Position numbers and translations under genes: made by a program. Positions 16,967 through 25,783 of a stretch of DNA of 34,300 nt are shown piece after piece; the first letter of the stretch is position 1; every line of letters starts with the position of its first letter. Under the pieces are notes generated by a model. That model did not search any database. It had not been told where the DNA came from and saw nothing but the letters and a program-made list of their open reading frames with translations. Source of the stretch: Fusibacter tunisiensis (GTDB lineage Bacteria; Bacillota; Clostridia; Peptostreptococcales; Acidaminobacteraceae); NCBI RefSeq assembly GCF_016908355.1, contig NZ_JAFBDT010000022.1:1-34300 (forward strand), in the 5' to 3' direction.

Positions 16967-17884
16967 ATGAAAAAAGTAATTATGATTGCTGGGCCAACGG
17001 CTGTGGGCAAAACTGAACTTTCTATAAGGCTTGCAAAACGCATAAATGGCGAAATAATATCTGCAGACTCTGTACAGATTTACAAATCATTAACGATTGG
17101 ATCGGCGAAGCCTACGCTTTCAGAGAAGTGTGGGGTTCCACATCATATGCTTGATTTTTTGGAGCCTAGTGCGTCATTTTCTGTGAGTGATTATGCCCAT
17201 ATGGCAAGAAAAACAATTGAAGATATTTTGAGTCGTGGGAAAACACCTATAGTTGTTGGTGGAACAGGTCTTTACTTCAATGCACTCCTATATGATATGG
17301 ACTTTGGAAGTGCACCTGAAGATGTTGACTACCGACGCCATTTGGAGCACGTTTCAAATGACAAAGGCTCTGACTACCTCTATCAGATTTTGATTGAAAA
17401 AGATCCGGATACAGCAAATAAGATTCATCCCAATAACATACGCCGTGTAATACGTGCACTTGAAGTGATTCATATTACAGGAAAAACTATGGGAGACTTT
17501 GCAAAAGATCCTGTCCCTGTTTCTGAATATGACCCTATATTATTTGGACTGACGCGGTCTAGAATGAAATTATACGGACGAATTAACAAACGCGTCGATC
17601 TCATGCTTGAAGCGGGCTTGATAGATGAAGTAAAAAATCTAAAAAAAGATGGAATTGATGATAGTTGTCAATCAATGCAGGGTATAGGTTATAAGGAGGT
17701 TTTGGAATATCTGGACGACAAATACGATTTTGATACAATGAAATCTATTTTAAAACAGAGCAGTCGCCGGTATGCCAAACGCCAAATGACATGGTTTCGT
17801 CGGTATAAAGAGATTCAATGGCTGGATTTGGATGCCTATGCATCTTTAGATGACATTATAGATAGAATCCTGTCAACACTATAA
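16967..17884 (+). CDS. miaA: tRNA dimethylallyltransferase MiaA
   Basis: A 305-residue enzyme that transfers the dimethylallyl group to A37 of tRNAs reading UNN codons, the step before MiaB. It has the P-loop GPTAVGKTEL near the N-terminus, the catalytic-region SADSVQIYK, the GGTGLYF motif and the RRYAKRQMTWFR motif that contacts the tRNA. Length is normal. It lies 49 bases after mutL and 21 bases before hfq, the usual clostridial and proteobacterial order. No gene break or promoter is obvious in the 49-base gap, so it probably continues the same transcript. Confidence 0.96.
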   Translation: MKKVIMIAGPTAVGKTELSIRLAKRINGEIISADSVQIYKSLTIGSAKPTLSEKCGVPHHMLDFLEPSASFSVSDYAHMARKTIEDILSRGKTPIVVGGTGLYFNALLYDMDFGSAPEDVDYRRHLEHVSNDKGSDYLYQILIEKDPDTANKIHPNNIRRVIRALEVIHITGKTMGDFAKDPVPVSEYDPILFGLTRSRMKLYGRINKRVDLMLEAGLIDEVKNLKKDGIDDSCQSMQGIGYKEVLEYLDDKYDFDTMKSILKQSSRRYAKRQMTWFRRYKEIQWLDLDAYASLDDIIDRILSTL

Positions 17885-17905
17885 AGAGAATATGGAGGGG
17901 GAACA

Positions 17906-18127
17906 ATGAAAAACGCAATTAATTTACAGGATGTTTTTTTGAACCAATGTCGAAAAGACCAAACGCCAATCACTATATTTTTAGTGAGTGGTTATCAAAT
18001 TCGAGGATTGGTTAAAGGCTTTGACAGTTACACCATAGTCCTTGACAGTGAAGGAAAGCAACAAATGATTTATAAACATGCTATTTCCACAATTATTCCT
18101 TCAAAAAATGTAAATTTTCAAGCATAA
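17906..18127 (+). CDS. hfq: RNA chaperone Hfq
   Basis: A 73-residue Sm-like protein that forms a hexameric ring and helps small RNAs pair with mRNAs. The Sm1 motif is seen in [20 protein letters not shown] and the Sm2 signature as YKHAISTI. N-terminal NLQDVFLNQ is typical of the proximal RNA-binding face. There is almost no C-terminal tail, as in other Gram-positive forms. The ribosome binding site GGAGGGG stands before the ATG. It is the last gene of the miaB-mutSL-miaA block and is followed by a palindromic hairpin at 18136. Confidence 0.96.
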   Translation: MKNAINLQDVFLNQCRKDQTPITIFLVSGYQIRGLVKGFDSYTIVLDSEGKQQMIYKHAISTIIPSKNVNFQA

Positions 18128-18135
18128 TTAATGAG

Positions 18136-18167
18136 GAACGTTCAAGGGAATTCCCGGAACGTTCTTT
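18136..18167 (+). terminator. Possible terminator after hfq built from two nested palindromes
   Basis: Two copies of the self-complementary octamer GAACGTTC (18136-18143 and 18157-18164) flank the palindrome GGGAATTCCC (18146-18155). Folded as one hairpin this gives an 8-bp stem topped by GGG/CCC with loop AATT. Only TTT follows before GC, so the U tract is weak. Confidence 0.5.
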
Positions 18168-18247
18168 GCTCTATTGAGAGGTTGTTATTTCATGCGTGAC
18201 CGGTTATAATGTTAAAGGTTAGTTTATAAGAAAGGTTGGTACCAAAC

Positions 18248-20209
18248 ATGATGGATTTAAAAGCAATCAATGCAATTCGCGTATTGTCAGCGGAGGCAAT
18301 TCAAGCGGCGAATTCTGGTCATCCTGGGCTACCGCTTGGGGCAGCACCAATGGCTTACACTTTGTGGTCAAAGGAGATGAGACACAATCCGCACAATCCG
18401 GATTGGCACAATAGAGATCGATTTGTGCTGTCAGCCGGACATGGCTCAATGATGATTTACGCACTGCTTAATTTATTTGACTACGGTCTTTCAATGGCGG
18501 ACATCAAAAATTTCAGACAACTGAATAGTAAAACGCCAGGTCACCCAGAGTATGGTCACACCAAGGGGATTGAGATATCAACAGGTCCCTTAGGACAGGG
18601 GGTTGCAAATGCAGTTGGGTTTGCAATGGCTGAAGCTAAGTTGGCCGCTCACTTTAACAGACCTGAGTTTCCTGTGGTAGATCACCATACATTTGCGCTT
18701 TCGGGCGATGGCTGTCTTATGGAGGGTATTTCTTATGAAGCCGCTTCTTTGGCGGGAACCCTTAAGCTGGGTAAATTGATTCTTTTATATGACTCAAATA
18801 GAATAACAATTGAAGGCAGCACAGATTTGGCTTTTGATGAAGATGTTTCAAAAAGATTTGAAGCCATGCATTGGCAAGTTCTTGAAGTTGAAGATGGCAA
18901 TGATGTGGAAGCGATTCAAAAAGCCATTCAAGACGCCAAAGCTGAAACAGATAAACCGTCATTAATTGTCGTTAAAACTGTAATTGGATTTGGTTGTGCA
19001 TCAAAACAGGGCTCTCATAAAGTGCATGGATCACCCCTTGGAGATGATGGGATAAAAGAACTTAAAGCGTTTGCGAACTGGGAAGGAACTGAAGCGTTTG
19101 ATGTTCCAAGTGAGTTGCGCACATATATGGAAAATCAAGTGGCGGCTTTATCGAAATCTGAAACAGAATGGAATGACTTGTTTAAAGCATATGAAAAAGC
19201 ATATCCTGAACTGGCAAAAGAATACAAAAAATGGTTTGATAACAAAGCCCCAATGGCTTATTTAGATTCTGAAGAATTTTGGAGTTACCAAGAGTCAACA
19301 GCTTCAAGAAGTTCGTCAGGAAAAGTGCTGAATAATTTAGCAGACGTAATGCCAAATTTATTTGGAGGATCAGCAGACTTATCACCCTCAAACAACTCTG
19401 ATATTAAAGGGAAGCCATCGTTCCATCCAGGGTCATATGATGGTGTAAATTTACATTTTGGTGTTCGTGAGCATGCAATGGCTGCCATCGTTAATGGCAT
19501 ACAAGCACATGGCGGTTTGCGCGCATATGCTGCAACATTTTTTGTATTTTCTGATTATATGAAACCGGCAATGCGATTGGCAGCTTTAATGAATTTGCCT
19601 GTAACATATATTTTGACGCACGACAGTATTGGTGTAGGTGAGGACGGGCCAACGCATCAACCGGTTGATCAATTGGCCATGCTTCGTGCAGTGCCAAATC
19701 TTCAAGTTGTAAGACCTGCAGATGCTAGAGAAGTATCGGCCGCTTGGTATATGGCTATGACTTCAAAAAGCAGACCGACAGCCTTGGTTTTAACAAGACA
19801 AAAATTAGAAGCGCTTGAAGGGTCCTCAAAAGAAGCACTTAAAGGCGCCTATATCGTTTCTCCAGAACAGAATAAATTAGATGCAATTCTATTAGCAACG
19901 GGATCTGAAGTTGCCCTTGCAGTTGATGCACAAAAACAATTGCGTATGAATGGCATGGATACACGCGTGGTATCCATGCCTTGTATGGAAATTTTTGAAG
20001 ATCAAGAACAGTCTTATAAAAATAGAATTTTACCTAAAGATACGCCAACACTTGCTATCGAAGCAGGGAGTCCATTTGGATGGCACAAATATGCAGATGA
20101 TGTCGTTGCACAGGAAGGATTTGGTCTTTCTGCACCAGGAGACACTTTATTTGACTATTTTGGGTTTACGGTAGACAATGTGGTTTCAAGCGTTAAAAAA
20201 ATGTTATAG
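18248..20209 (+). CDS. tkt: Transketolase
   Basis: A 653-residue thiamine-diphosphate enzyme of the non-oxidative pentose phosphate pathway that moves two-carbon units between sugar phosphates. Visible are the N-terminal [17 protein letters not shown], the TPP/Mg motif GDGCLMEG with its downstream asparagine, the C-terminal FGVREHAM with the catalytic glutamate, and [16 protein letters not shown]. Length is that of a full single-chain transketolase. The start is placed at ATG 18248; a second ATG follows directly, and a TTG at 18236 lies too close to the AAAGG site. It stands alone behind a separate leader and ends in a strong terminator. It would link xylose-derived pentoses to glycolysis, relevant to the xylulokinase remnant at 33985. 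Confidence 0.95.
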   Translation: MMDLKAINAIRVLSAEAIQAANSGHPGLPLGAAPMAYTLWSKEMRHNPHNPDWHNRDRFVLSAGHGSMMIYALLNLFDYGLSMADIKNFRQLNSKTPGHPEYGHTKGIEISTGPLGQGVANAVGFAMAEAKLAAHFNRPEFPVVDHHTFALSGDGCLMEGISYEAASLAGTLKLGKLILLYDSNRITIEGSTDLAFDEDVSKRFEAMHWQVLEVEDGNDVEAIQKAIQDAKAETDKPSLIVVKTVIGFGCASKQGSHKVHGSPLGDDGIKELKAFANWEGTEAFDVPSELRTYMENQVAALSKSETEWNDLFKAYEKAYPELAKEYKKWFDNKAPMAYLDSEEFWSYQESTASRSSSGKVLNNLADVMPNLFGGSADLSPSNNSDIKGKPSFHPGSYDGVNLHFGVREHAMAAIVNGIQAHGGLRAYAATFFVFSDYMKPAMRLAALMNLPVTYILTHDSIGVGEDGPTHQPVDQLAMLRAVPNLQVVRPADAREVSAAWYMAMTSKSRPTALVLTRQKLEALEGSSKEALKGAYIVSPEQNKLDAILLATGSEVALAVDAQKQLRMNGMDTRVVSMPCMEIFEDQEQSYKNRILPKDTPTLAIEAGSPFGWHKYADDVVAQEGFGLSAPGDTLFDYFGFTVDNVVSSVKKML

Positions 20210-20225
20210 TGTGTTTTCGTGAAAA

Positions 20226-20262
20226 AAGTCCTGAAGCAGAGTGCTTCAGGACTTCTTTTTTT
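20226..20262. terminator. Strong terminator shared by tkt and the convergent small gene
   Basis: A perfect 13-bp stem AAGTCCTGAAGCA (20226-20238) pairs with TGCTTCAGGACTT (20242-20254) around GAG, followed by C and seven Ts. On the minus strand six As ahead of the stem become a T tract, so it works both ways. The stop codon of the minus-strand gene lies inside the stem. Confidence 0.93.
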
Positions 20263-20443
20263 CTAAAAATGACATGGCAAACGACACAAGCAGTAAGACG
20301 ATTGAAAGATAGTACCACTCAGTCCGTGCATCTATAGGGCAGACACCTTCAGGCAATCTTTGTCTTTCAAGTGTTGTTGAAATTAAGGTATAGCCACTGA
20401 TGCCAATGGCTAAAACAAAAATAAAATTGGACAGTTTTTTCAT
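20246..20443 (-). CDS. Small membrane protein, unknown (65 aa)
   Basis: I do not recognise a family. From ATG 20443, which has AAAGGAGG at good distance, it encodes an N-terminal hydrophobic helix (FIFVLAIGISGYTLI), a short loop with one cysteine (GVCPIDARTEWYY) and a second helix (LSIVLLLVSFAMSFL) ending in EKKKS. It is therefore probably a two-helix membrane hairpin. The last codons and the stop are formed by the T tract and stem of the terminator it shares with tkt. A longer frame reaching 20488 has no ribosome binding site. Confidence 0.6.
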   Translation of the reverse strand: MKKLSNFIFVLAIGISGYTLISTTLERQRLPEGVCPIDARTEWYYLSIVLLLVSFAMSFLEKKKS

Positions 20444-20461
20444 AAAAGCCTCCTTTAAGTA

Positions 20462-20488
20462 AATATAACATAAATCGCTTGTCGTCAA
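20462..20488 (-). promoter_or_regulatory. Candidate promoter of the small membrane protein gene
   Basis: On the minus strand TTGACG (20488-20483) is followed after 15 bases by TATATT (20467-20462). The spacing is short, but both boxes are good and AAAGGAGG and ATG follow directly. Confidence 0.45.
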
Positions 20489-20546
20489 TAGTGGTATTTT
20501 TTACATATTTCATGTATACTGAACAAAAATGATGGGGAGGATGCTT

Positions 20547-21395
20547 TTGGACTTTATAATTTGGCTGCAATCATTTCAAAATCAATGGACAGATATTTTC
20601 TTTATAGCAGTGACTATGTTGGGGGAAGCTGCTTTTTATATTACAATTTTAAGTTTAACCTATTGGTGTATCGATACTTCCAAGTCTACTTACTTGGTTT
20701 TTATACTCAGCCTATCTGTTGCCCTTAATGGTGCTTTAAAAGAAGTGTTTAATCAAATACGACCAATTGGCGTGGATGAAATTCGATCAATTTATACAGA
20801 AACTGCCACTGGGAAGTCTTTTCCAAGTGGACACACGCAAACAGCGACTTCCTTTTTTGTAGGGCTAATGGTTCTTTTTAGGAAGAAAATAGTTTGGCTA
20901 TTTTCAGGGCTTGCCATTGTCTTAGTGGCCATTTCCAGATTATATCTTGGTGTTCACTGGCCAGCGGATGTTATTGGCGGGATTGGTTTTGGAATATTAG
21001 CAAGTATATTGGCACATCTGATAGTTAACAAATTTGACCCTAAGGAAGTATTTTGGCCTTATGGTGTACTGGTTGTTATAGGCTTTACTGGACTTATTTT
21101 TTTTGATTCAGAAGTTTATACACAAGCTTTAGGTGTTCTTTCTGGGTATATCATAGGAAGCTATATTGAAAATAGATATGTGCGGTTTACTGTAAACGCA
21201 CCTTTAAAGATTCAAGTTTATAAGTATTTATTGGGACTCATTATGACTGGCATTTTATTTGTGGGGATGAAATATAGTTTGCCTGATAGTTCACTGGCAG
21301 ACGGTTTGCGCTATTTTGCGACTCTGGTTTTTGTAATTGCAGGTGCGCCAGCGATCTTTATCAAATTGAACTGGTCCAAAAGAATGGAGAACTAA
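20547..21395 (+). CDS. PAP2-family membrane phosphatase
   Basis: A 282-residue integral membrane phosphatase of the type-2 phosphatidic acid phosphatase family, which removes phosphates from lipid phosphates or undecaprenyl pyrophosphate. The three catalytic motifs are intact: KEVFNQIRP (K-x6-RP), FPSGHTQTA (PSGH) and SRLYLGVHWPAD (SR-x5-H-x3-D). The start is set at TTG 20547 because GGGGAGG (20534-20540) stands six bases before it; ATGs at 20529 and 20532 lie upstream of that site, and the one at 20541 directly abuts it. Six or so helices are predicted by eye, with a C-terminal extension of extra helices. It is directly followed, with no gap, by the cysteine-cluster gene. Confidence 0.85.
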   Translation: MDFIIWLQSFQNQWTDIFFIAVTMLGEAAFYITILSLTYWCIDTSKSTYLVFILSLSVALNGALKEVFNQIRPIGVDEIRSIYTETATGKSFPSGHTQTATSFFVGLMVLFRKKIVWLFSGLAIVLVAISRLYLGVHWPADVIGGIGFGILASILAHLIVNKFDPKEVFWPYGVLVVIGFTGLIFFDSEVYTQALGVLSGYIIGSYIENRYVRFTVNAPLKIQVYKYLLGLIMTGILFVGMKYSLPDSSLADGLRYFATLVFVIAGAPAIFIKLNWSKRMEN

Positions 21396-22085
21396 ATGTC
21401 AATGACTTTAAAACCTTATTTTATGCGATTAAATGATTTGTATGATGAAATAGAAACTGGTACGTGCATGGGGTGTACAAACTGCTGCAGTGAGTCAGTG
21501 AATATGTCTTATTTGGAGTTTCAAAATGTATATTTAAACTGTTTTAAAGATGGCATTCATGCTGATCCTGAACGCTTAAAACGTATTTTGACCTATTATT
21601 TATTTGAGTGGGTTAAACCAATGAAGTGTCCTATGTTGGACTTAGATGGGCGCTGTGCAATCTATGCGTATAGACCCTTGCCTTGTAGACTTTATGGCAA
21701 TTTAAAATCTGAAGCATATGGGCAAAACATGCAGGGGATTAGAAGGCAGAATTTAAAAATAGCAAAAGATATGGCGCTTCAATATGGTCTTTTAATGCCA
21801 ATTGATATGGTTAAACGTGAAATTCCTTTTTGTGAAACCTATGAATCCAAAGCGCAATTGTCTTATGATGCAGTTTTAGCCTACTACGATCGTTTGATCA
21901 ATTTAGATGGCGAATTGGTGTTTAAAGGCATAATGAAGCCGACTCAATTTAATAAAAATCTAGTCGGCTGGTTTATGGATGCGTGTTTTGATGAAATTTC
22001 CGATACGCCCATAAGTCGTGAAACCCTATATGCGTTAAGATTTGATATTTTAAAAGCACTCCAATTAAGACGACATTTGGATTGA
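21396..22085 (+). CDS. YkgJ-type cysteine-cluster protein
   Basis: A 229-residue protein with the zinc/iron-chelating YkgJ pattern: CMGCTNCC near residue 27, then CPMLDLDGRCAIYAYRPLPCRLYG. The clustered cysteines probably hold a metal ion or Fe-S centre. The molecular function of this family is not established. It begins immediately after the stop of the PAP2 gene with AATGGAG as ribosome binding site, so the two are one operon. Its 3' end overlaps the convergent proC gene by 21 bases. Confidence 0.75.
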   Translation: MSMTLKPYFMRLNDLYDEIETGTCMGCTNCCSESVNMSYLEFQNVYLNCFKDGIHADPERLKRILTYYLFEWVKPMKCPMLDLDGRCAIYAYRPLPCRLYGNLKSEAYGQNMQGIRRQNLKIAKDMALQYGLLMPIDMVKREIPFCETYESKAQLSYDAVLAYYDRLINLDGELVFKGIMKPTQFNKNLVGWFMDACFDEISDTPISRETLYALRFDILKALQLRRHLD

Positions 22086-22865
22086 TTTGTTTGCAGCTGC
22101 TTTCATGGCCTCGATTAAAGCATTTCTAAAACCATTTGATTCCAATGTGCTTACAGCTTCAATTGTTGTTCCACCTGGAGAGGTTACTTGATCTTTTAGC
22201 GCGCCTGGGTGGAGGTCTAAATCGAGGAACATTTTGGCTGAGCCCATCACTGTTTGAGCAGCCATACGATAGGCTTCCTGTCTTGGAAGACCTAGTAGAA
22301 CGCCAGCGTCTCCCATAGCTTCAATCATCATGTAGACGTAAGCGGGTGAAGAACCATGAACTGCTATAGCTGCATGCATAAGTCTTTCTTCAATCACTGC
22401 TGACGCGCCAATTGCATTGAAAATGCGCTTTACGGTTTCATATGATGTATCGGATACTTGAATATTTGAGCAAATAGAAGTCATCCCTGCATTTACAGCA
22501 GCAGGTGTATTTGGCATTGCTCTAAAAATTTTTCCTTTAGGAATCTGATTTTCCAATTGGTCAAGCGTAACGCCTGCAGCTATGGAAATGATAATTTGAG
22601 TGTCGGTAAAAAGGTGGGCTGTTTCACTTAATACAGAACCAATTAGATGTGGCTTAACTGCCAAAACAATAATGTTACTGTTTTTAACAACTTCTAGATT
22701 GTTGCGTGTTGCATGGACCTGTAATGTTTTTTCAATTCTAGACAAACTTTCGGCTTGTTTAACACTGACAATAACGTCATCATGTGTAAATTCATTTTGT
22801 GAAATTAAACCTTTAACGATGGCACTGGCCATATTTCCACCGCCGATAAAACCAATTTTATACAT
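22065..22865 (-). CDS. proC: Pyrroline-5-carboxylate reductase
   Basis: A 266-residue NAD(P)H enzyme that makes the last step of proline synthesis. The N-terminal Rossmann motif is GFIGGGNMASAI. The C-terminal signature is seen in HGSSPAYVYMM, EAMGDAGVLLGL and the stretch DQVTSPGGTTIEAV. Length matches the family. GGAGGT stands before the ATG. It is transcribed alone on the minus strand; proA and proB are not in the window. Its 3' end overlaps the YkgJ-type gene by 21 bases, so the two transcripts are antisense to each other there. Confidence 0.95.
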   Translation of the reverse strand: MYKIGFIGGGNMASAIVKGLISQNEFTHDDVIVSVKQAESLSRIEKTLQVHATRNNLEVVKNSNIIVLAVKPHLIGSVLSETAHLFTDTQIIISIAAGVTLDQLENQIPKGKIFRAMPNTPAAVNAGMTSICSNIQVSDTSYETVKRIFNAIGASAVIEERLMHAAIAVHGSSPAYVYMMIEAMGDAGVLLGLPRQEAYRMAAQTVMGSAKMFLDLDLHPGALKDQVTSPGGTTIEAVSTLESNGFRNALIEAMKAAANKSIQMSS

Positions 22866-22899
22866 TTGTACCTCCGACTTTTTCTTTTAGTTTAACATA

Positions 22900-22928
22900 T
22901 TGATTAATTCATTGAAATCATATAATAT
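22900..22928 (+). promoter_or_regulatory. Candidate promoter of the small acidic protein gene
   Basis: TTGATT (22900-22905) and TAATAT (22923-22928) are 17 bases apart, in the gap between divergent proC and the gene at 22968. Confidence 0.45.
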
Positions 22929-22967
22929 AGTAAGATGCTGAAATTGATATTTGGAAAGGACTAATAA

Positions 22968-23429
22968 ATGACTTTAAAAGAAATAATTGAAATTCATAAT
23001 GAAGATGAAGTGCTTGAGGCACTCGAAGAGATGTATCCAGAAACAAAAAATCAGAAAGAAGCTTACCGTGAAGTTTTAGAATATGTAAGACATACTCAGA
23101 CAACACAATTTGATGACTTTGTGATCCATATTGGGTTAATAGATCCTTCAAGCAATTCTGAAACTTTTGAAGATGGCGTGGATGAAGAAGCTTACTTAAG
23201 TATATCGGGATATAGTGAAAAAGAAAATCTCAACTTTGCTTTAGGGTTTTGTAAATGGGAGGAGTGGGCCAATGCTGAAATTATTATTGAAGCGGATTTA
23301 ATGATTTCAGGAGATGAACTCGCTGCACTTTGCATTTATGAAATGACATTCTATGGATTTGATCAGGAAACTATTTTTAAAGAGTTACAAGATTTAGAAA
23401 ATGGTATTACCAATGAGCTTTACCATTAA
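22968..23429 (+). CDS. Small acidic protein, unknown (DUF6557-like)
   Basis: A 153-residue soluble, acidic protein (rich in Glu and Asp) without signal peptide, membrane helix or known catalytic motif. The opening MTLKEIIE followed by alternating helices, a W-rich centre (FCKWEEWANAEI) and a final amphipathic helix resemble the uncharacterised DUF6557 group, but this is a weak recollection. GGAAAGGA precedes the ATG. It lies 11-20 bases before the YitT-type gene on the same strand and is probably co-transcribed with it. No function can be proposed. Confidence 0.65.
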   Translation: MTLKEIIEIHNEDEVLEALEEMYPETKNQKEAYREVLEYVRHTQTTQFDDFVIHIGLIDPSSNSETFEDGVDEEAYLSISGYSEKENLNFALGFCKWEEWANAEIIIEADLMISGDELAALCIYEMTFYGFDQETIFKELQDLENGITNELYH

Positions 23430-23449
23430 TTTGAAGAGAGGTGTTCGAT

Positions 23450-24322
23450 TTGAATCCTAAGAAAAAAATATATGATTTGCTTTACGTCGTTTTTGGTTCA
23501 ATTATTTTGGCAATCGCCATTACATCTATATTGAAACCAAATGGGATTATTACTGGGGGTATTACTGGATTTTCGCTTGTTTTAGAACAGATTTTTGGAA
23601 TTAAGTATACCTACCTTTATTATGTTATATCTATTGGCGTGCTTATTACAACTTACTTGACACTTGGTAAAAGAGAAGCGCGTAAAATAGTGGTTTATTC
23701 TGTTACGTTCCCTGTTGTGCTGATTTTTTTCGAGCGTTTTCAGTTTAATTTAACTGAAAATGATTTGTTTCTTGCGTCCGTATATTATGGAATAATGGCA
23801 GGCGCAGGGACTGGATTGGTATTAAAAGGTGGTTTTTCATCTGGTGGAACAGACACCATAGCAACGATTATAAACCGAAAATTATTTCGTTTTATGAGCG
23901 TTTCCACCATTATTGCTGCACTTGATATTGGGGTTATTATTTTTGCAGCCTTTGTCTTTGATTTAAGAATTGCGCTTTATGCTCTGTTGACTCAAGTGGT
24001 TGCTATGAAAGCTGTTGAGGTTGTTTTATTTGGTTTTTCAGCAAAGTTGGTAAAACTTGAAATCATCAGTGAATATGAGAAAGACATTGAAGTCTATATA
24101 TTGAATCAGGTTAGACGTGGCATTTCGAAATATAATATTATGGGTGGTTACACCAATTCAGGACGGATAAAACTTGTAACGATTTGCTCGTTAAGAGAAT
24201 CCATTTTAATTCGTGATAAAATTGCCGAAATTGATGCCAAAGCATTTGTTAGTGTTTTGCCAGTAAATTCCGTATGGGGTGAAGGTGTTGGTTTTGACCG
24301 TTTAACATTAGACCAATCTTAA
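23450..24322 (+). CDS. YitT-type membrane protein (DUF161 + DUF2179)
   Basis: A 290-residue membrane protein of the YitT family: about five or six helices in the first 200 residues, including ILKPNGIITGGITGFSLVL and the glycine-rich LKGGFSSGGTDTIATII, then a cytoplasmic DUF2179 domain (about 205-285) with the RRGISKYNIMGGY segment. The transported substrate or role is unknown. The start is set at TTG 23450, six bases after GAGAGGTG (23436-23443); a GTG at 23441 lies within that ribosome binding site. It ends just before a perfect bidirectional terminator. Confidence 0.82.
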   Translation: MNPKKKIYDLLYVVFGSIILAIAITSILKPNGIITGGITGFSLVLEQIFGIKYTYLYYVISIGVLITTYLTLGKREARKIVVYSVTFPVVLIFFERFQFNLTENDLFLASVYYGIMAGAGTGLVLKGGFSSGGTDTIATIINRKLFRFMSVSTIIAALDIGVIIFAAFVFDLRIALYALLTQVVAMKAVEVVLFGFSAKLVKLEIISEYEKDIEVYILNQVRRGISKYNIMGGYTNSGRIKLVTICSLRESILIRDKIAEIDAKAFVSVLPVNSVWGEGVGFDRLTLDQS

Positions 24323-24324
24323 AG

Positions 24325-24361
24325 AAAACCTGTTTTCAGCATGTGCTGAAAACAGGTTTTT
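24325..24361. terminator. Perfect 17-bp bidirectional terminator
   Basis: AAAACCTGTTTTCAGCA (24325-24341) pairs with TGCTGAAAACAGGTTTT (24344-24360) without mismatch. It ends in Ts on both strands and lies between the convergent genes ending at 24322 and 24364. Confidence 0.93.
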
Positions 24362-24363
24362 AA

Positions 24364-24657
24364 TTAGTTCAAAAATTCTTCTAATTTATTGGCATTATCT
24401 GGGAACTTTAGTTCTATAACTTCGCGTTCCCTGTTGGTTTTCTCAAAATAAATATAGATTGAATTTCTTTTTTCGCTTTTTCGATTGAATACGTACCCAT
24501 CGTTTAATAGTTTTTGGATCCGCGTTCTTGCTTCAGACAATTCGTGTTCATGCTCTTTTTGTTCATTGAGAAAATGAGCTCTTGCTTGTTCGCGTATGGT
24601 TCCACGGCTCTTATCATGGACGACATTGCGTTTGGCATTCGTACCTCTGTAAGGCAT
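24364..24657 (-). CDS. Small basic protein, unknown (97 aa)
   Basis: I do not recognise this protein. It is highly charged, with a basic N-terminus (MPYRGTNAKRNVVHDKSRG), a long helix rich in Glu, His and Arg (about 20-50), and a C-terminal beta-like segment (SIYIYFEKTN, EREVIELKFP). It has no cysteines and no membrane segment. AAGGAG lies about ten bases before the ATG. The helix followed by strands could bind nucleic acid, but this is speculation. It lies 43 bases downstream of the glucosaminidase-like gene on the same strand and may be its operon partner. Confidence 0.55.
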   Translation of the reverse strand: MPYRGTNAKRNVVHDKSRGTIREQARAHFLNEQKEHEHELSEARTRIQKLLNDGYVFNRKSEKRNSIYIYFEKTNREREVIELKFPDNANKLEEFLN

Positions 24658-24700
24658 TCACATCACACTCCTTGTATAGACTTAATAACTACATACCCTG

Positions 24701-25765
24701 TTATTGTCGTTTAACACGAGCGATTTGATTTAATTTTTTATAGATTTGACCGACGCCAATATGCCAGTTGGGATCTTCTGCATAAATTTCATTAAGCCAA
24801 ACTAAAGGCGATGCGTCATTTGGCAGACTTTTTAGCCTATTTTTTACCGTGTTGGATGCAATCCGAGTCGAATCTGAAAAATTGGTATTGTATTTTTCCC
24901 AAGACTGAAAGACATTATAAGGGTTGTTGATGATTTCATCTGCAAACCTGTGCTCTAGGGGGACAAAGCTTTGTTCATGTCCTGCAATTGCAAAAATAAG
25001 CAATGGGTCTACGTCGAGTTCTCGTGTTATTCGAATAACTTCATTAAAGTATTCGGGTTCAGAGAGTTTGGAATTTCTTTGAAATTTTAAATAATTTTTT
25101 AAGTTAAAGTAATTAAAGTCTTGAAAGGAAAAGGGGTCTGGACTAAAAGTCAAATAGGTAAAAGAATTGCCATATAAAGATTTTAATATTGGGTCATCAA
25201 TCGTTGTGACATACATATTTGCAGGGAGACTTAGGACTGAATAATTGGGTTCAAATGTAGTGGTGGACGATTGAGGGGGGCGTAACTTAAGTGATACCAA
25301 TAGAATCACAAATATAATTGTGGCAAAAGCAAGCATAAAACGAATTGGTTTTCTATGATTGATGCTTTTAGGAACAGATTCAAAGAAATCAAGAAAATTT
25401 TTAAGTTCTTCAGATCGGATAGAAAATTCGGCGGTTTCTTTTAACCAATCTTTTGCCATTTCCAGTTGGATTTCCGGTGTCAATTCCAATTCGAAAATAG
25501 TTTTAAAAACATCATATCGCGTTAATTGACTTTGTTGATCCACTAATATTTTATGTAAAAGGATATCTTTAATTGTAGCTTGTGTGGCGAAGTCAATACC
25601 AGACAAATGCGTCTCAATGACTTTGTGAACGGCATTCACAAAGAGCTGGATTTTGGCATTTGAAGGCATGTGGCTGTTGAGTTGATAGATGTGATTTCGA
25701 ATTTGAATCATTTCAGTTATAGAAATAATTTTTCGGTTTCTAAGATCTTCAATCGTTTTAAGCAT
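24701..25765 (-). CDS. Membrane-anchored GH73-like glucosaminidase
   Basis: A 354-residue protein in three parts. Residues 1-135 are a helical, signal-less cytoplasmic region without a recognised domain. One membrane helix spans about 143-160. Residues about 235-350 resemble the lysozyme-fold glucosaminidase domain (GH73): LLIFAIAGHEQSF has the probable catalytic glutamate (E264), NNPYNVFQSW matches the usual NNLFGI segment, and IYAEDPNWHIGVGQIY matches the family's YATDPxY ending. It would cut peptidoglycan glycan strands outside the membrane. The start is set at ATG 25765 with GAGG six bases upstream; a GTG at 25777 overlaps that site. It is divergent from the DUF2284 gene, sharing a palindromic operator. 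Confidence 0.65.
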   Translation of the reverse strand: MLKTIEDLRNRKIISITEMIQIRNHIYQLNSHMPSNAKIQLFVNAVHKVIETHLSGIDFATQATIKDILLHKILVDQQSQLTRYDVFKTIFELELTPEIQLEMAKDWLKETAEFSIRSEELKNFLDFFESVPKSINHRKPIRFMLAFATIIFVILLVSLKLRPPQSSTTTFEPNYSVLSLPANMYVTTIDDPILKSLYGNSFTYLTFSPDPFSFQDFNYFNLKNYLKFQRNSKLSEPEYFNEVIRITRELDVDPLLIFAIAGHEQSFVPLEHRFADEIINNPYNVFQSWEKYNTNFSDSTRIASNTVKNRLKSLPNDASPLVWLNEIYAEDPNWHIGVGQIYKKLNQIARVKRQ

Positions 25766-25783
25766 TAGTCGCCTCACACATTA

